A DNA stretch of 64,000 bases, from contig CACYZY010000001.1 of the NCBI GenBank assembly GCA_902779085.1, positions 310,001 through 374,000 of the forward strand, in the 5' to 3' direction. Shown one piece after another: positions 52,319 through 61,931 of this stretch. The position numbers and the translations under genes were made by a program. The notes beneath the pieces are model-generated. The model was not told where the DNA came from. It did not search any database and worked only from the letters and a program-made list of their open reading frames with translations. Every line of letters begins with the position of its first letter. Position 1 is the stretch's first letter. The DNA comes from an uncultured Bacteroidales bacterium (GTDB lineage: Bacteria > Bacteroidota > Bacteroidia > Bacteroidales > Bacteroidaceae).

Positions 52319-53638
52319 ATGAAAGTATTAAAGTTTGGAGGTACTTCAGTAGGCACAGCTCAGCGCATGAAGGATGTGGCTAAGCTGATCACTGACGGTG
52401 AATGTAAGATTGTGGTTTTGTCCGCCATGTCGGGTACCACAAACACATTGGTGGAAATATCGGATTATCTTTACAAGAAGAATCCCGATGGCGCCAATGA
52501 AGTGATTAACAAACTGGAAAGCAAATACGAGCGTCATATCGACGAGCTCTATTCAACGCCAGAGTTCAAGCAGAAGGGGCTGGAAGTCATCAAGTCACAC
52601 TTCGACGAGATACGCTCTTATACCAAAGACCTTTTTACATTGTATGAAGAAAGGTTGATACTTTCTCATGGCGAGTTGATTTCTACTGCCATGATGAATC
52701 TTTATTTGCAAGAGAAAGGTGTGAAGTCTGTGTTGTTGAATGCACTTGATTTTATGCGTATGGATAAGAACGCAGAGCCAGATCCTGTGTATATCAAGGA
52801 GAAACTGCAGGCACAACTTGATTTGCATGCTGGTGCTGATCTTTATATCACCCAAGGCTTTATCTGCCGTAACTCTTATGGTGAGGTTGATAACTTGCAA
52901 CGTGGCGGCAGTGACTATACGGCTTCATTGCTGGGTGCAGCTATCAATGCTGAGGAAATACAGATATGGACCGACATCGATGGCATGCACAACAACGATC
53001 CTCGTGTAGTGGATAAAACCGATCCTGTGCCAATGCTGCACTTCGAGGAAGCTGCTGAGTTGGCTTATTTCGGTGCCAAGATTCTGCACCCTACCTGTAT
53101 CCAACCTGCAAAATATGCCAATATCCCTGTTCGTTTGCTGAACACGATGGAACCCACTGCACCTGGTACTTTAATATCTAACAAGACTAAACGTGATACA
53201 ATCAAAGCTGTGGCTGCTAAGGATAATATCACTGCTATCAAGATAAAGTCGAGCCGTATGTTGCTGGCCTACGGTTTCCTGCGCAAAGTTTTCGAGATCT
53301 TCGAGAGCTACCAAACAAGTATTGATATGATTTGTACCTCTGAGGTAGGTGTGTCCGTGACCATAGACAATACCAAGCACTTGAACGAGATACTGGAGGA
53401 TTTGCGTAAGTATGGTACTGTAACAGTAGATAAAGACATGTGCATTGTCTGCATCGTGGGTGATCTTGAATGGGAGAACATTGGCTTTGAGGCATTGGCA
53501 GTTGATGCCCTGCATGACATACCAGTACGAATGATTTCGTATGGTGGCAGCAACTACAACATTTCTCTCTTGATTCGTCAATGTGACAAGAAGAAAGCGT
53601 TACAGCAACTCAGTGATAAGCTGTTTAATGGTAAATAA
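52319..53638 (+). CDS. lysC: Aspartate kinase
   Basis: 439 aa monofunctional enzyme. Kinase domain with MKVLKFGGTSVGTAQRM, VVLSAMSGTTN, LSHGELISTAMM and GGSDYTASLLGAAINAEE. The C-terminal regulatory region has two ACT domains (ITAIKIKSSRMLLAYGFLRK, CIVCIVGDLEWENIGFEAL), which usually bind lysine. First step from aspartate to lysine, diaminopimelate, threonine and methionine. lysA follows after a terminator-like hairpin. Confidence 0.96.
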   Translation: MKVLKFGGTSVGTAQRMKDVAKLITDGECKIVVLSAMSGTTNTLVEISDYLYKKNPDGANEVINKLESKYERHIDELYSTPEFKQKGLEVIKSHFDEIRSYTKDLFTLYEERLILSHGELISTAMMNLYLQEKGVKSVLLNALDFMRMDKNAEPDPVYIKEKLQAQLDLHAGADLYITQGFICRNSYGEVDNLQRGGSDYTASLLGAAINAEEIQIWTDIDGMHNNDPRVVDKTDPVPMLHFEEAAELAYFGAKILHPTCIQPAKYANIPVRLLNTMEPTAPGTLISNKTKRDTIKAVAAKDNITAIKIKSSRMLLAYGFLRKVFEIFESYQTSIDMICTSEVGVSVTIDNTKHLNEILEDLRKYGTVTVDKDMCIVCIVGDLEWENIGFEALAVDALHDIPVRMISYGGSNYNISLLIRQCDKKKALQQLSDKLFNGK

Positions 53639-53645
53639 ATAATAT

Positions 53646-53669
53646 TCCCCCGCCCCTTAGGACGGGGGA
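53646..53669 (+). terminator. Hairpin after lysC
   Basis: TCCCCCG / CGGGGGA stem (7 bp) with a 10-nt loop and a T/G-rich tail. The short stem may allow read-through into lysA. Confidence 0.6.
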
Positions 53670-53690
53670 GTTGTTAATAAATACAACTAA

Positions 53691-54851
53691 ATGAAAGGAC
53701 AATTCCCTATTGATAAGTTTGGTACTTTGCAGACGCCATTCTATTATTATGATACTCGTATCTTGCGTCAAACCTTGGAGGCGATTCGACAGGAGGTGGG
53801 TAAGATAGAAAATGCTGTGGTGCATTATGCTATAAAGGCCAATGCCAATCCTCAGGTGTTGCGTACCATTCGTGAATATGGGTTAGGTGCAGATTGCGTA
53901 AGTGGAGGCGAAATCAAAGCAGCTTTGCAAGCAGGTTTCTCCCCTGATAAGATTGTGTTTGCTGGTGTTGGCAAGGCAGATTGGGAAATCAATCTTGGAT
54001 TAGATCACGGCATCTTCTGTTTTAATGTGGAATCAATTCCTGAACTGGAGATCATCAATGATTTGGCTGCAGCAAAAGGGGTAGTGGCAAAAGTTGAATT
54101 TCGTGTGAATCCCGATGTGAAAGCTCATACCCATGCCAATATTACTACGGGCATGGCAGAGAATAAGTTTGGTATAGCTTTAGGTGATATTGAGTATGTG
54201 ATAGAACTGGCTTCACATATGCAAAATGTAAAGTTTATCGGTTTGCATTTCCATATTGGTTCACAGATATTAGATATGGGAGACTTTGCTGCACTCTGTA
54301 ACCGAGTGAATGAACTGCAGATTCAATTTGAGCAACATCATATCAAGATAGATAATATCAATGTGGGTGGCGGACTGGGTGTTGACTATCAGCATCCAAA
54401 CCGGCAAGCTATTCCTGATTTCCGGGAGTATTTCAAGACCATCAACACACTTATTAAACGTCGTGAAGGTCAGGTATTGCATTTCGAACCGGGTCGCTCA
54501 GTAGTGGCACAATGTGGGAGCCTTATCTCTAAAGTGCTGTATGTTAAACAAGGTACTAACAAGCAGTTTGCCATTCTAGATGCTGGTATGACGGATCTCA
54601 TCCGTCCTGCCCTCTATCAGGCTTATCATAAGATAGAGAACATTACCTCTGAGTTGCCAATTGAAACATATGATGTGGTAGGTCCTATCTGTGAGTCAAG
54701 TGATGTGTTTGGTAAGGCTGTTGATTTGAATAAAACGAGTCGAGGTGACTTGATTGCCATCCGTTCGGCAGGTGCCTATGGTGAGATTATGGCTTCGCAA
54801 TATAATTGCAGAACTTTGCCCCATGGATATGTTACCGAAGATTTGTTTTAA
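53691..54851 (+). CDS. lysA: Diaminopimelate decarboxylase
   Basis: 386 aa PLP enzyme of fold type III. The PLP lysine lies in VVHYAIKANANPQVL, with GLGADCVSGGEIKAAL, the His/Gly-rich GLHFHIGSQI, NVGGGLGVDY, EPGRSVVAQCG and the substrate Cys in VGPICESSDVFGK. Last step of lysine synthesis from meso-diaminopimelate. Confidence 0.95.
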   Translation: MKGQFPIDKFGTLQTPFYYYDTRILRQTLEAIRQEVGKIENAVVHYAIKANANPQVLRTIREYGLGADCVSGGEIKAALQAGFSPDKIVFAGVGKADWEINLGLDHGIFCFNVESIPELEIINDLAAAKGVVAKVEFRVNPDVKAHTHANITTGMAENKFGIALGDIEYVIELASHMQNVKFIGLHFHIGSQILDMGDFAALCNRVNELQIQFEQHHIKIDNINVGGGLGVDYQHPNRQAIPDFREYFKTINTLIKRREGQVLHFEPGRSVVAQCGSLISKVLYVKQGTNKQFAILDAGMTDLIRPALYQAYHKIENITSELPIETYDVVGPICESSDVFGKAVDLNKTSRGDLIAIRSAGAYGEIMASQYNCRTLPHGYVTEDLF

Positions 54852-54879
54852 AGTGTATAATACTTTTTATCCATAAAAT

Positions 54880-54903
54880 ATCCCCCGCTAACCAGCGGGG
54901 GAT
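54880..54903 (+). terminator. Terminator after lysA
   Basis: Perfect 10-bp stem ATCCCCCGCT / AGCGGGGGAT with a 4-nt loop, followed by TGTTGTTTGTT. Confidence 0.85.
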
Positions 54904-54979
54904 TGTTGTTTGTTAAATGTTATCAACTCTTAGCCTGCTTCATGGAAACTACGCCGTTGGGTAAGAGGGGATAGTCTGT

Positions 54980-56167
54980 TTATTTCAAAACACCCAACTC
55001 TTTGCCAACTTTGATAAATGCATTAATACATCTGTCTAAGTGCTCGCGTTCATGACCTGCAGAGAGCTGTACACGGATACGGGCTTCACCCTTAGGCACT
55101 ACAGGATAGTAGAACCCTGTTACATAGATACCCTCTTCTTGCATCTTGGCAGCAAACACTTGTGAGAGCTTAGCATCATAAAGCATTACAGCACATATGG
55201 CACTTTGTGTTGGCTTGATGTCGAAGCCAGCTGCTAACATCTTATCGCGGAAATAGTTGACATTATCCACGAGTTTGTCGTGCAATGCATTGCTCTCCTT
55301 CAGTATTTTGAAAGTTTCAAGAGCGGCGCCTACGATGGCAGGAGCAACAGAGTTGGAGAATAGGTACGGACGGCTGCGCTGACGCAATAGGTCAATGATT
55401 TCCTTGCGACCTGTGGTAAAGCCACCCATAGCACCGCCAAAGGCCTTTCCCAAAGTGCCAGTGTAGATATCTACACGACCATAAGTCTTATACAATTCGC
55501 TTACGCCATGGCCAGTTGGCCCTACCACTCCAGCTGAATGTGACTCGTCCACCATTACCAAGGCATCATATTTCTCAGCTAAATCACAAATCTTGTCAAG
55601 AGGAGCCACATTGCCGTCCATCGAGAATACACCATCCGTGCAAATGATGCGGAAACGCTGTGCCTGTGCTTCTTGCAGACATTTCTCCAATTCTTCCATG
55701 TTTGCGTTGGCATAGCGATAGCGTTTAGCCTTACAGAGGCGTACACCGTCAATGATGCTGGCATGGTTCAGTGAGTCGCTGATAATGGCATCCTCGTTGG
55801 TAAACAACGGCTCGAACACTCCACCGTTGGCGTCAAAGCAAGCTGCATAGAGAATGGTATCTTCTGTGTGGAAATAATCGGCGATAGCAGCTTCTAATTC
55901 TTTGTGAATATCTTGTGTGCCACAAATGAAACGAACAGATGACATGCCGTAACCACGACGGTCCATCATCTTTTTGGCAGCCTCAATCAGTCTGGGATTG
56001 TCAGAGAGACCTAGGTAGTTGTTAGCACAAAAATTCAATACTTCCTGTCCTTTTACCGTGATGGCTGCACGCTGAGGACTTTCAATGAGTCGTTCTTCCT
56101 TGTAGAGTCCGGCTTCCCTTATCTCAGCCAGTGTCTGAGCGAGATGTTCTTTCATTTTTCCGTACAT
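54980..56167 (-). CDS. kbl: Glycine C-acetyltransferase (2-amino-3-ketobutyrate CoA ligase)
   Basis: 395 aa from the ATG at 56167 (MYGKMKEHLAQTL), the usual start. PLP-dependent: VMVDESHSAGVVGPTGHGV and the Schiff-base lysine in YTGTLGKAFGGAMGGFTTG. FCANNYLGLSDNPRL and GYYPV-type C-terminal segment FYYPVVPKGEARIRVQ are also typical. It makes glycine and acetyl-CoA from 2-amino-3-ketobutyrate, the product of the divergent threonine dehydrogenase. Confidence 0.96.
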   Translation of the reverse strand: MYGKMKEHLAQTLAEIREAGLYKEERLIESPQRAAITVKGQEVLNFCANNYLGLSDNPRLIEAAKKMMDRRGYGMSSVRFICGTQDIHKELEAAIADYFHTEDTILYAACFDANGGVFEPLFTNEDAIISDSLNHASIIDGVRLCKAKRYRYANANMEELEKCLQEAQAQRFRIICTDGVFSMDGNVAPLDKICDLAEKYDALVMVDESHSAGVVGPTGHGVSELYKTYGRVDIYTGTLGKAFGGAMGGFTTGRKEIIDLLRQRSRPYLFSNSVAPAIVGAALETFKILKESNALHDKLVDNVNYFRDKMLAAGFDIKPTQSAICAVMLYDAKLSQVFAAKMQEEGIYVTGFYYPVVPKGEARIRVQLSAGHEREHLDRCINAFIKVGKELGVLK

Positions 56168-56243
56168 AGTATCAAATTGTTTAAGATTTAGTGTCAATGC
56201 TCAAATTCACCGCCAAATTAGCGAAAATATTTCAAATAATGAT

Positions 56244-56251
56244 TATCTTTG
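56244..56251 (+). promoter_or_regulatory. -7 box of threonine dehydrogenase
   Basis: TATCTTTG matches TAnnTTTG, 37 bp upstream of the ATG. Confidence 0.5.
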
Positions 56252-56288
56252 TGCAACAAAATGTGATTAGACCTAAAAAACCTAAGAT

Positions 56289-57245
56289 ATGAAAAATATA
56301 CTGGTCATTGGAGCTACTGGACAGATAGGCTCTGAGCTTACCATGGAATTGAGGAGTAGGTATGGCAACCATCATGTGGTGGCTGGATATATAAAAGGAG
56401 CTGAGCCCCAAGGGGTGTTGAAAGAGTCTGGTCCATCGGCTATTGCTGATGTTACCGATGCCGATGCTGTAGCCAAAGTGGTGAGGGACTACCAGATTGA
56501 CACCATTTATAATTTAGCAGCTTTGCTGTCGGTGGTGGCTGAGAGGAATCCACGCTTAGCATGGAAAATAGGGGTTGATGGTTTGTGGAATGTATTAGAA
56601 GTGGCACGTGAGTACCATTGCGCAGTATTTACACCCAGTTCCATTGGTTCTTTTGGCCTTTCTACGCCCCATGTTATGACCCCACAGGACACCATACAAC
56701 GTCCTAGTACGATTTATGGAGTGAGTAAGGTGACTACTGAGTTGCTGAGTGATTATTATTATATGAAATATGGAGTAGATACTAGGTCAGTGCGTTACCC
56801 GGGCATTATTTCGTATGTAACGCCTCCAGGGGGAGGTACTACCGACTATGCGGTGGATATCTACTATTATGCAGTGAGAGGAGAAAAGTTTGTGTGTCCC
56901 ATCAAACAAGGCACTTTGATGGATATGATATATATGCCGGATGCACTGCATGCTTCCATTATGCTGATGGAGGCTGATCCAGCTAAACTTGTCCACCGCA
57001 ATGCTTTTAATCTGGCTTCAATGAGTTTTGCACCTGAAACTATCTATGCGTCCATCAAGAAGCATATGCCACAGTTTGAGATGGAGTATCGGGTTGATCC
57101 ATTGAAGCAGCACATTGCTGATAGTTGGCCCGACTGTATGGATGATAGCTGTGCACGTCAGGAATGGGGATGGCAACCTAAATATGATTTGGAAGCCATG
57201 ACTACTGATATGTTAGAGAAATTGAGATTGAAATTCAATAACTAA
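56289..57245 (+). CDS. L-threonine 3-dehydrogenase, short-chain (epimerase-like) type
   Basis: 318 aa NAD-dependent SDR. Rossmann motif VIGATGQIGSELTMELR, YNLAALLSVVAERNP, FTPSSIGSFG and the catalytic YGVSKVTTELL. The RYPGIISYVTPPGGGTTDYA block is characteristic of SDR-type threonine dehydrogenases. The divergent kbl gene supports this call, as together they degrade threonine to glycine and acetyl-CoA. Other epimerase activities are less likely. Confidence 0.88.
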   Translation: MKNILVIGATGQIGSELTMELRSRYGNHHVVAGYIKGAEPQGVLKESGPSAIADVTDADAVAKVVRDYQIDTIYNLAALLSVVAERNPRLAWKIGVDGLWNVLEVAREYHCAVFTPSSIGSFGLSTPHVMTPQDTIQRPSTIYGVSKVTTELLSDYYYMKYGVDTRSVRYPGIISYVTPPGGGTTDYAVDIYYYAVRGEKFVCPIKQGTLMDMIYMPDALHASIMLMEADPAKLVHRNAFNLASMSFAPETIYASIKKHMPQFEMEYRVDPLKQHIADSWPDCMDDSCARQEWGWQPKYDLEAMTTDMLEKLRLKFNN

Positions 57246-57246
57246 T

Positions 57247-58107
57247 ATGGTGAAGTGTAACTGGAAATGGTATTGTTTACTTTCATTGATTTGCTTCCTC
57301 TTGTCATGTACAGGGAAAAAAGCACAGGTCAATGAAGAAGTACCATTGTTGCCCAGTGACACGGTGATGCCTATCAGTGAGCCTGAACAGGAGACTGAAA
57401 CTGAAATAGTTGAGATTTCCACTAGAGTTGATGAGCTCTTTGACGATTTTATATGGAATTTTGCCTCCGATGAGCGTTTACAGCGACGCAGGGTAAGGTT
57501 CCCGTTACTTGTCATCAGTACTGAAGGAACTAAGCAAATTGAACGGAGCGATTGGCAATACGACCATCTGTTCTCTGACCAGTCTACCTATACATTGATG
57601 TTCGACAATGATTCTGACTTCGACCTGGAAGGTGATACCTCACTCAGTTCTGCTGAGGTAGAGTGGATTTATCTTGATTCCCAAATGAGGCAGCGTTATT
57701 TCTTTGAAAGGGATAATGGGGCTTGGATGCTCGATTCTATTTCTTTGATGCCGTTGGTACCCATTGATGATGAAAACGGTTTTGTCTCATTCTATAGCAG
57801 ATTTGCCAACGATAGCATTTATCAATTAGACCATGTGACTAATCCTATAGAGTTTGTGACGCTGGATCCTGATGACGAGTTTTCTATATTAGAAACAACT
57901 TTGGGCATTAGTCAATGGTTTGCCTTCAAGCCTGAATTACCTACCGATAGACTGACGAATATCAACTACGGGCAAGCTAATGACGGTAGATCAAGAAGGA
58001 AGATATTGAAGGTGAATGGTTTCCAAGATGGCACCTCGATTATTTTATATTTCCGTAAGCGAGGAGGCGAATGGGAAATGTATAAGTTTGAAGATACTTC
58101 TATTTAA
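57247..58107 (+). CDS. DUF4348 lipoprotein
   Basis: 286 aa. Lipoprotein signal with lipobox LLSC ([17 protein letters not shown]), a Glu/Pro-rich linker at about 35-60, then a DUF4348-like domain ([37 protein letters not shown]). Function unknown. It starts 1 bp after the threonine dehydrogenase stop and ends 4 bp before murB. Confidence 0.82.
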   Translation: MVKCNWKWYCLLSLICFLLSCTGKKAQVNEEVPLLPSDTVMPISEPEQETETEIVEISTRVDELFDDFIWNFASDERLQRRRVRFPLLVISTEGTKQIERSDWQYDHLFSDQSTYTLMFDNDSDFDLEGDTSLSSAEVEWIYLDSQMRQRYFFERDNGAWMLDSISLMPLVPIDDENGFVSFYSRFANDSIYQLDHVTNPIEFVTLDPDDEFSILETTLGISQWFAFKPELPTDRLTNINYGQANDGRSRRKILKVNGFQDGTSIILYFRKRGGEWEMYKFEDTSI

Positions 58108-58111
58108 ATTG

Positions 58112-59107
58112 ATGACTGATAAATTAGTTCATAATACATTTGGCTTGAAGGTTACTGCTGCTCAAATACTTGAGTACCATAATGAAGATGAGCTTAAAAA
58201 CTTCATTGCAGAAGGAAAGATAAAAACCCCCTTTCTGCATGTAGGTAGTGGCAGTAATTTGCTTTTTTTACAAGATCGTTATGAGGGGACGGTGCTGCAC
58301 TCCCAAATCAAGGGTATAGAGGTGACATACGAGAACGATTCTGAAGTCTTTCTGCGTGTAGGCGCAGGTGAGGTGTGGGACGATTTTGTTGCCTTTTGCG
58401 TCGGGCATGGTTGGTATGGAGCAGAAAATCTGTCGCTCATTCCTGGAGAAGTGGGTGCCAGTGCCGTTCAGAACATAGGCGCTTATGGTGTTGAGGTGAA
58501 AGACTTGATTACTACTGTTGAGGCTATTGATATCAATGGACAGAAGCATGTGTTCCAGCAGATAGAATGTGAATATGCTTATCGCAATAGCATCTTCAAG
58601 CGTCCTGAGATGAAGGTGTTTTTTGTTACTTATGTCAACTTCAAACTCAGCAAGGTGGAACATTATAAGCTCGATTATGGTACCATCCGCAAAGAATTGG
58701 GTGATGCCACCTCAATTACACTGCCTTTGGTGCGTCAAACCATCATAAAGATTCGCCAGAGCAAGTTGCCTGATCCTAAAGTACTTGGCAATGCAGGCAG
58801 TTTCTTTACCAATCCTATTGTGAGCCGAGAGAAGTGGCAGAGCCTTTTGGCTCAGTATCCCAACATGCCGTATTATGAGGTTGATGAACAGCATGTAAAG
58901 ATACCTGCAGGTTGGATGATAGAACAAACCGGATGGAAGGGCAAGTCATTAGGCAAAGCAGCTGTATATGACAAACAAGCTTTAATCTTGGTTAATATGG
59001 GTGGTGCTTCTGGGACAGATATTGTGGCCTTGTCAGATACGGTATGTCAAGATGTGGCTAAGCAGTTTGGCATTGATATCCATCCTGAGGTGAACTTTAT
59101 AGAATAA
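58112..59107 (+). CDS. murB: UDP-N-acetylenolpyruvoylglucosamine reductase
   Basis: 331 aa from the ATG at 58112 ([18 protein letters not shown]). The open frame continues upstream to 58016 only as overlap with DUF4348. FAD-binding [13 protein letters not shown] and [24 protein letters not shown]; the catalytic Ser is in [13 protein letters not shown]. It completes UDP-MurNAc synthesis for peptidoglycan. Confidence 0.96.
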   Translation: MTDKLVHNTFGLKVTAAQILEYHNEDELKNFIAEGKIKTPFLHVGSGSNLLFLQDRYEGTVLHSQIKGIEVTYENDSEVFLRVGAGEVWDDFVAFCVGHGWYGAENLSLIPGEVGASAVQNIGAYGVEVKDLITTVEAIDINGQKHVFQQIECEYAYRNSIFKRPEMKVFFVTYVNFKLSKVEHYKLDYGTIRKELGDATSITLPLVRQTIIKIRQSKLPDPKVLGNAGSFFTNPIVSREKWQSLLAQYPNMPYYEVDEQHVKIPAGWMIEQTGWKGKSLGKAAVYDKQALILVNMGGASGTDIVALSDTVCQDVAKQFGIDIHPEVNFIE

Positions 59108-59110
59108 ACA

Positions 59111-59872
59111 ATGAAAGTCAGGATTTTAGGTTCAGGAACATCTATGGGTGTACCCACGTTGGGCTGCGATTGCGAGGTGTGCAGGTCCACAGATCCTCGT
59201 GACAAGCGTCTGAGATGCTCTTCGCTGGTTTATACCGACGATGCCGTAATCCTGATTGATTGTGGTCCTGATTTCCGCCAGCAATATATGCAGGTGCATC
59301 CTTTCGTGGTGCCCGATGCTATCTTAATAACTCATGAACACTCCGATCATGTAGGTGGTTTGGACGATCTACGTCCTAGCAATGTATTTGGTGTTATCAA
59401 TGTATATACCGAGGGCTATACAGCTCACGACCTTCGTGAACGTTTACCATATTGCTTTACGCAGAAAAAATATCCAGGAGTGCCTGGTATCACTCTTAAT
59501 GAGGTGCAACCTTTGCGGCCATTCAAGGTGAAGAATACTGAAATATTGCCTATTAGGGTGATGCATGGCAATTTGCCTATTCTTGGCTTCCGTATAGGAA
59601 ACTTGGGGTATGTTACCGATATGAAGACCATGCCACAAGAGTCGTATGATGCGTTGAAAGGTCTGGATATACTTATTATGAACGCCTTGCATACTCGTGA
59701 ACACCTCACTCATCAAAATATTGATCAAGCCATAGAAAACTCACTTCGTATAGGAGCCAAGGAAACTTATTTTATCCACATGAGCCATAATGCGGGTCTG
59801 CACGCTATTGCCGATGCTCAACTTCCCCCTCATATTCATTTCGCATATGACGGATTGGAATTGATTTTTTAA
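59111..59872 (+). CDS. PhnP-like metallo-beta-lactamase fold hydrolase
   Basis: 253 aa. Metal-binding motif LITHEHSDHVGGLDDLRP, N-terminal LGSGTSMGVPTLGCDCEVC with the Cys pair of this subfamily, and later VMHGNLPILGFRI and FIHMSHNAGLH. Proteins of this type include the cyclic phosphodiesterase PhnP and putative lipoyl-synthesis-linked hydrolases. Substrate unknown. It follows murB after 3 bp. Confidence 0.88.
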   Translation: MKVRILGSGTSMGVPTLGCDCEVCRSTDPRDKRLRCSSLVYTDDAVILIDCGPDFRQQYMQVHPFVVPDAILITHEHSDHVGGLDDLRPSNVFGVINVYTEGYTAHDLRERLPYCFTQKKYPGVPGITLNEVQPLRPFKVKNTEILPIRVMHGNLPILGFRIGNLGYVTDMKTMPQESYDALKGLDILIMNALHTREHLTHQNIDQAIENSLRIGAKETYFIHMSHNAGLHAIADAQLPPHIHFAYDGLELIF

Positions 59873-59912
59873 ATTTTTTTAGACTTTTCTTGTTTGTATT
59901 AGAAAATTTTAA

Positions 59913-59920
59913 TATTTTTG
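59913..59920 (+). promoter_or_regulatory. -7 box of the anchored protein gene at 59940
   Basis: TATTTTTG matches TAnnTTTG, 19 bp upstream of the ATG. Confidence 0.45.
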
Positions 59921-59939
59921 TGAAAATATTCTAATAAAC

Positions 59940-60641
59940 ATGAAATCTGTCGTGATACATAGGATTGCCGTTGCAATGTCTTTGCTATTGTTGGTAGCAG
60001 GTGTGGTCGCCTATCAGTATCTGCGACATTCAAGGATTTCACAACCTATCACCACCAGTTTGTATTCTTTGGTGCCTGCCGATGCCGTGGCTGTAGTCGA
60101 AACTGATGATGTGGTTTCTTTTGTTGATGAAGTGACTGATGGCTCATTGGCAGATGCTTCTTTGCCTGTGTCCGATATGGTGAAGTGTTTGAAAGAGTAT
60201 ATCAATGATTTTATGGAGTCATCACCCCATGGACTCAGTGGGCAAATAAGTAGGGTGCTCTTGAGCTATCACAAGCCAGAAAACCCTGTTAGTCAGATTC
60301 TGTATTGCAGTGTAGAAGCCGATGATGCTGCATTATTGCAAGATTATTTCACCCGTTATTTCCAGAACCCTACGAGTGAACCTAAAGTGATTAGCTACAA
60401 GGGTGAGGATATTGCCGTATATCCAATGACTGATGGACATGAGCTTTCAGCATATGTCTCCAATAATCAGTTGGCACTCAGCTTTAGCCGTGACTTGCTG
60501 CAGCAGGTTATTGAGGCACAACAACAAAGCGGCACGCTTTCCAGCAATGCCGCTTTTATGGATTTACAAAACTCTAAGTCTGCTTTCGTTAGTACTGCTG
60601 TCTATCAACAGAAAGACAACCGTTGGGTAATACTCTACTAA
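59940..60641 (+). CDS. Membrane-anchored protein of unknown function, DUF3352-like
   Basis: 233 aa. One N-terminal helix (VAMSLLLLVAGVVAYQYL), then a periplasmic domain with SLVPADAVAVVETDDV and ELSAYVSNNQLALSFSRDLL, reminiscent of DUF3352 proteins but shorter than those I know. No catalytic motif seen. No clear partner nearby. Confidence 0.65.
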   Translation: MKSVVIHRIAVAMSLLLLVAGVVAYQYLRHSRISQPITTSLYSLVPADAVAVVETDDVVSFVDEVTDGSLADASLPVSDMVKCLKEYINDFMESSPHGLSGQISRVLLSYHKPENPVSQILYCSVEADDAALLQDYFTRYFQNPTSEPKVISYKGEDIAVYPMTDGHELSAYVSNNQLALSFSRDLLQQVIEAQQQSGTLSSNAAFMDLQNSKSAFVSTAVYQQKDNRWVILY

Positions 60642-60731
60642 TCAATTCCCTTTTCTTTTTCGTTATATCTGACATAATAACAACTACTCAAATGACCAAG
60701 GAGAAATGGCCATAGGAATTGTCGTTTGTTA

Positions 60732-61115
60732 TTAGAACGGCAGATCGTCTGTTGAATTGCTGTCTCCACCAGGGAATGGCGCAGGATCTGGAGCAAATGG
60801 GGGCACAGGCTCTGCTGCAGGCTGATTTTCGGCTGCGCCTTCCTTTACTTTCTCTACCTTCCATGCACGAATAGTGTTGAACCATTTTTCATTCCACTGA
60901 CGGGCGTCTATGTCGAACGATACATTCAGTTCATCTCCCATCTGGATATTGAATTGGTCAATTTTGTCGCTACCAAACACCTCAAAACACATGCGGCGAG
61001 GGTATTGGTCGTGGTTCTCTACAACGTATGATTGTACTTTCCATTCGTTACCTGTTGATTTTGACACACCTGTGCGAACGGGCAAAATCGCTATTACTTT
61101 TCCACTAAATTCCAT
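60732..61115 (-). CDS. DUF3127 protein with an SSB-like C-terminal tail
   Basis: 127 aa. Residues 1-95 form an OB-fold-like domain (MEFSGKVIAILPVRTG, KVQSYVVENHDQYPRRMCFEV, MGDELNVSFDIDARQWNEKW). A Pro/Ala-rich linker leads to the C-terminal TDDLPF, the same acidic-hydrophobic tip that single-stranded DNA-binding proteins use to recruit repair and replication partners. DUF3127 has no firmly established role that I know of. Confidence 0.85.
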   Translation of the reverse strand: MEFSGKVIAILPVRTGVSKSTGNEWKVQSYVVENHDQYPRRMCFEVFGSDKIDQFNIQMGDELNVSFDIDARQWNEKWFNTIRAWKVEKVKEGAAENQPAAEPVPPFAPDPAPFPGGDSNSTDDLPF

Positions 61116-61256
61116 ATATCTTTCCTTTTAATTAATTGATGCGAAGATACAACATTTTCTTGACATGACCATCATTTAATGGATCATTTTTCTGCCGTGA
61201 ATTAGAGAAAAGTGAGGAAGCAAATTGTGGGAAAGGAGTCTGGGCTGAATATAAAA

Positions 61257-61286
61257 AAGAGGAGTGCCCGTAAGAACACTCCTCTT
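61257..61286 (-). terminator. Terminator of rplS
   Basis: Perfect 10-bp stem AAGAGGAGTG / CACTCCTCTT with a 10-nt loop, followed by a T run on the minus strand. Confidence 0.88.
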
Positions 61287-61310
61287 GTACTTTTCTTTTG
61301 GATAGAAGAA

Positions 61311-61685
61311 TTAAGCCTCAGCAGCAGCTGGCTTTGTATTGACTCTTTTCTCCTTGATGCGGGCTTTCTTACCAGTGAGTTTACGCAGGTAATACAGCTT
61401 AGCGCGACGCACCTTACCTACCTTGTTCACCTCGATGCTCTCGATATGCGGAGACTCAATAGGGAAAATACGCTCAACACCTACGGTGCCTGACATCTTG
61501 CGAACGGTGAAACGCTTCTTCTCACCATGACCGCAAATCTTGATAACAATACCACGATACTGCTGTATACGCTCTTTGTTACCTTCCACGATACGATATG
61601 CTACGGTTACAGTATCACCAGCCTTGAATTCTGGGTAGGTCTTGCCAGTAGCAAATGCTTCTTCTGCAATTTTTAGTAAATCCAT
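61311..61685 (-). CDS. rplS: 50S ribosomal protein L19
   Basis: 124 aa. [24 protein letters not shown] and [28 protein letters not shown] are conserved in L19, with the [11 protein letters not shown] tail. Single gene, not next to trmD/rpsP, with its own terminator. Confidence 0.97.
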   Translation of the reverse strand: MDLLKIAEEAFATGKTYPEFKAGDTVTVAYRIVEGNKERIQQYRGIVIKICGHGEKKRFTVRKMSGTVGVERIFPIESPHIESIEVNKVGKVRRAKLYYLRKLTGKKARIKEKRVNTKPAAAEA

Positions 61686-61875
61686 CTTTGTAATGTATAA
61701 ATTGTTTATAACTACGCAACATACCAGGCCTCATCGTGGGATGTATCCTGACAGCGATTGCGCAAAAGCGGGTGCAAAGTTGCGAAAAAAAAGGCAAACT
61801 TCCAAGTGTTTTCAAGTTTTTTGTTTGTCAATTGATAAAATAGGCTTTATCTCGCCAAAATATTTAAGATACTTA

Positions 61876-61907
61876 TTTGCTTTTGTCTTCGAGTTGCACT
61901 ATCTTTG
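61876..61907 (+). promoter_or_regulatory. Promoter of the split 5'-nucleotidase pair
   Basis: TTTG (61876-61879), a 20-bp spacer and TATCTTTG (61900-61907). Start site near 61914, 18 nt before the ATG at 61932. Confidence 0.6.
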
Positions 61908-61931
61908 GTGGAAATAATACAAGATTATTCT

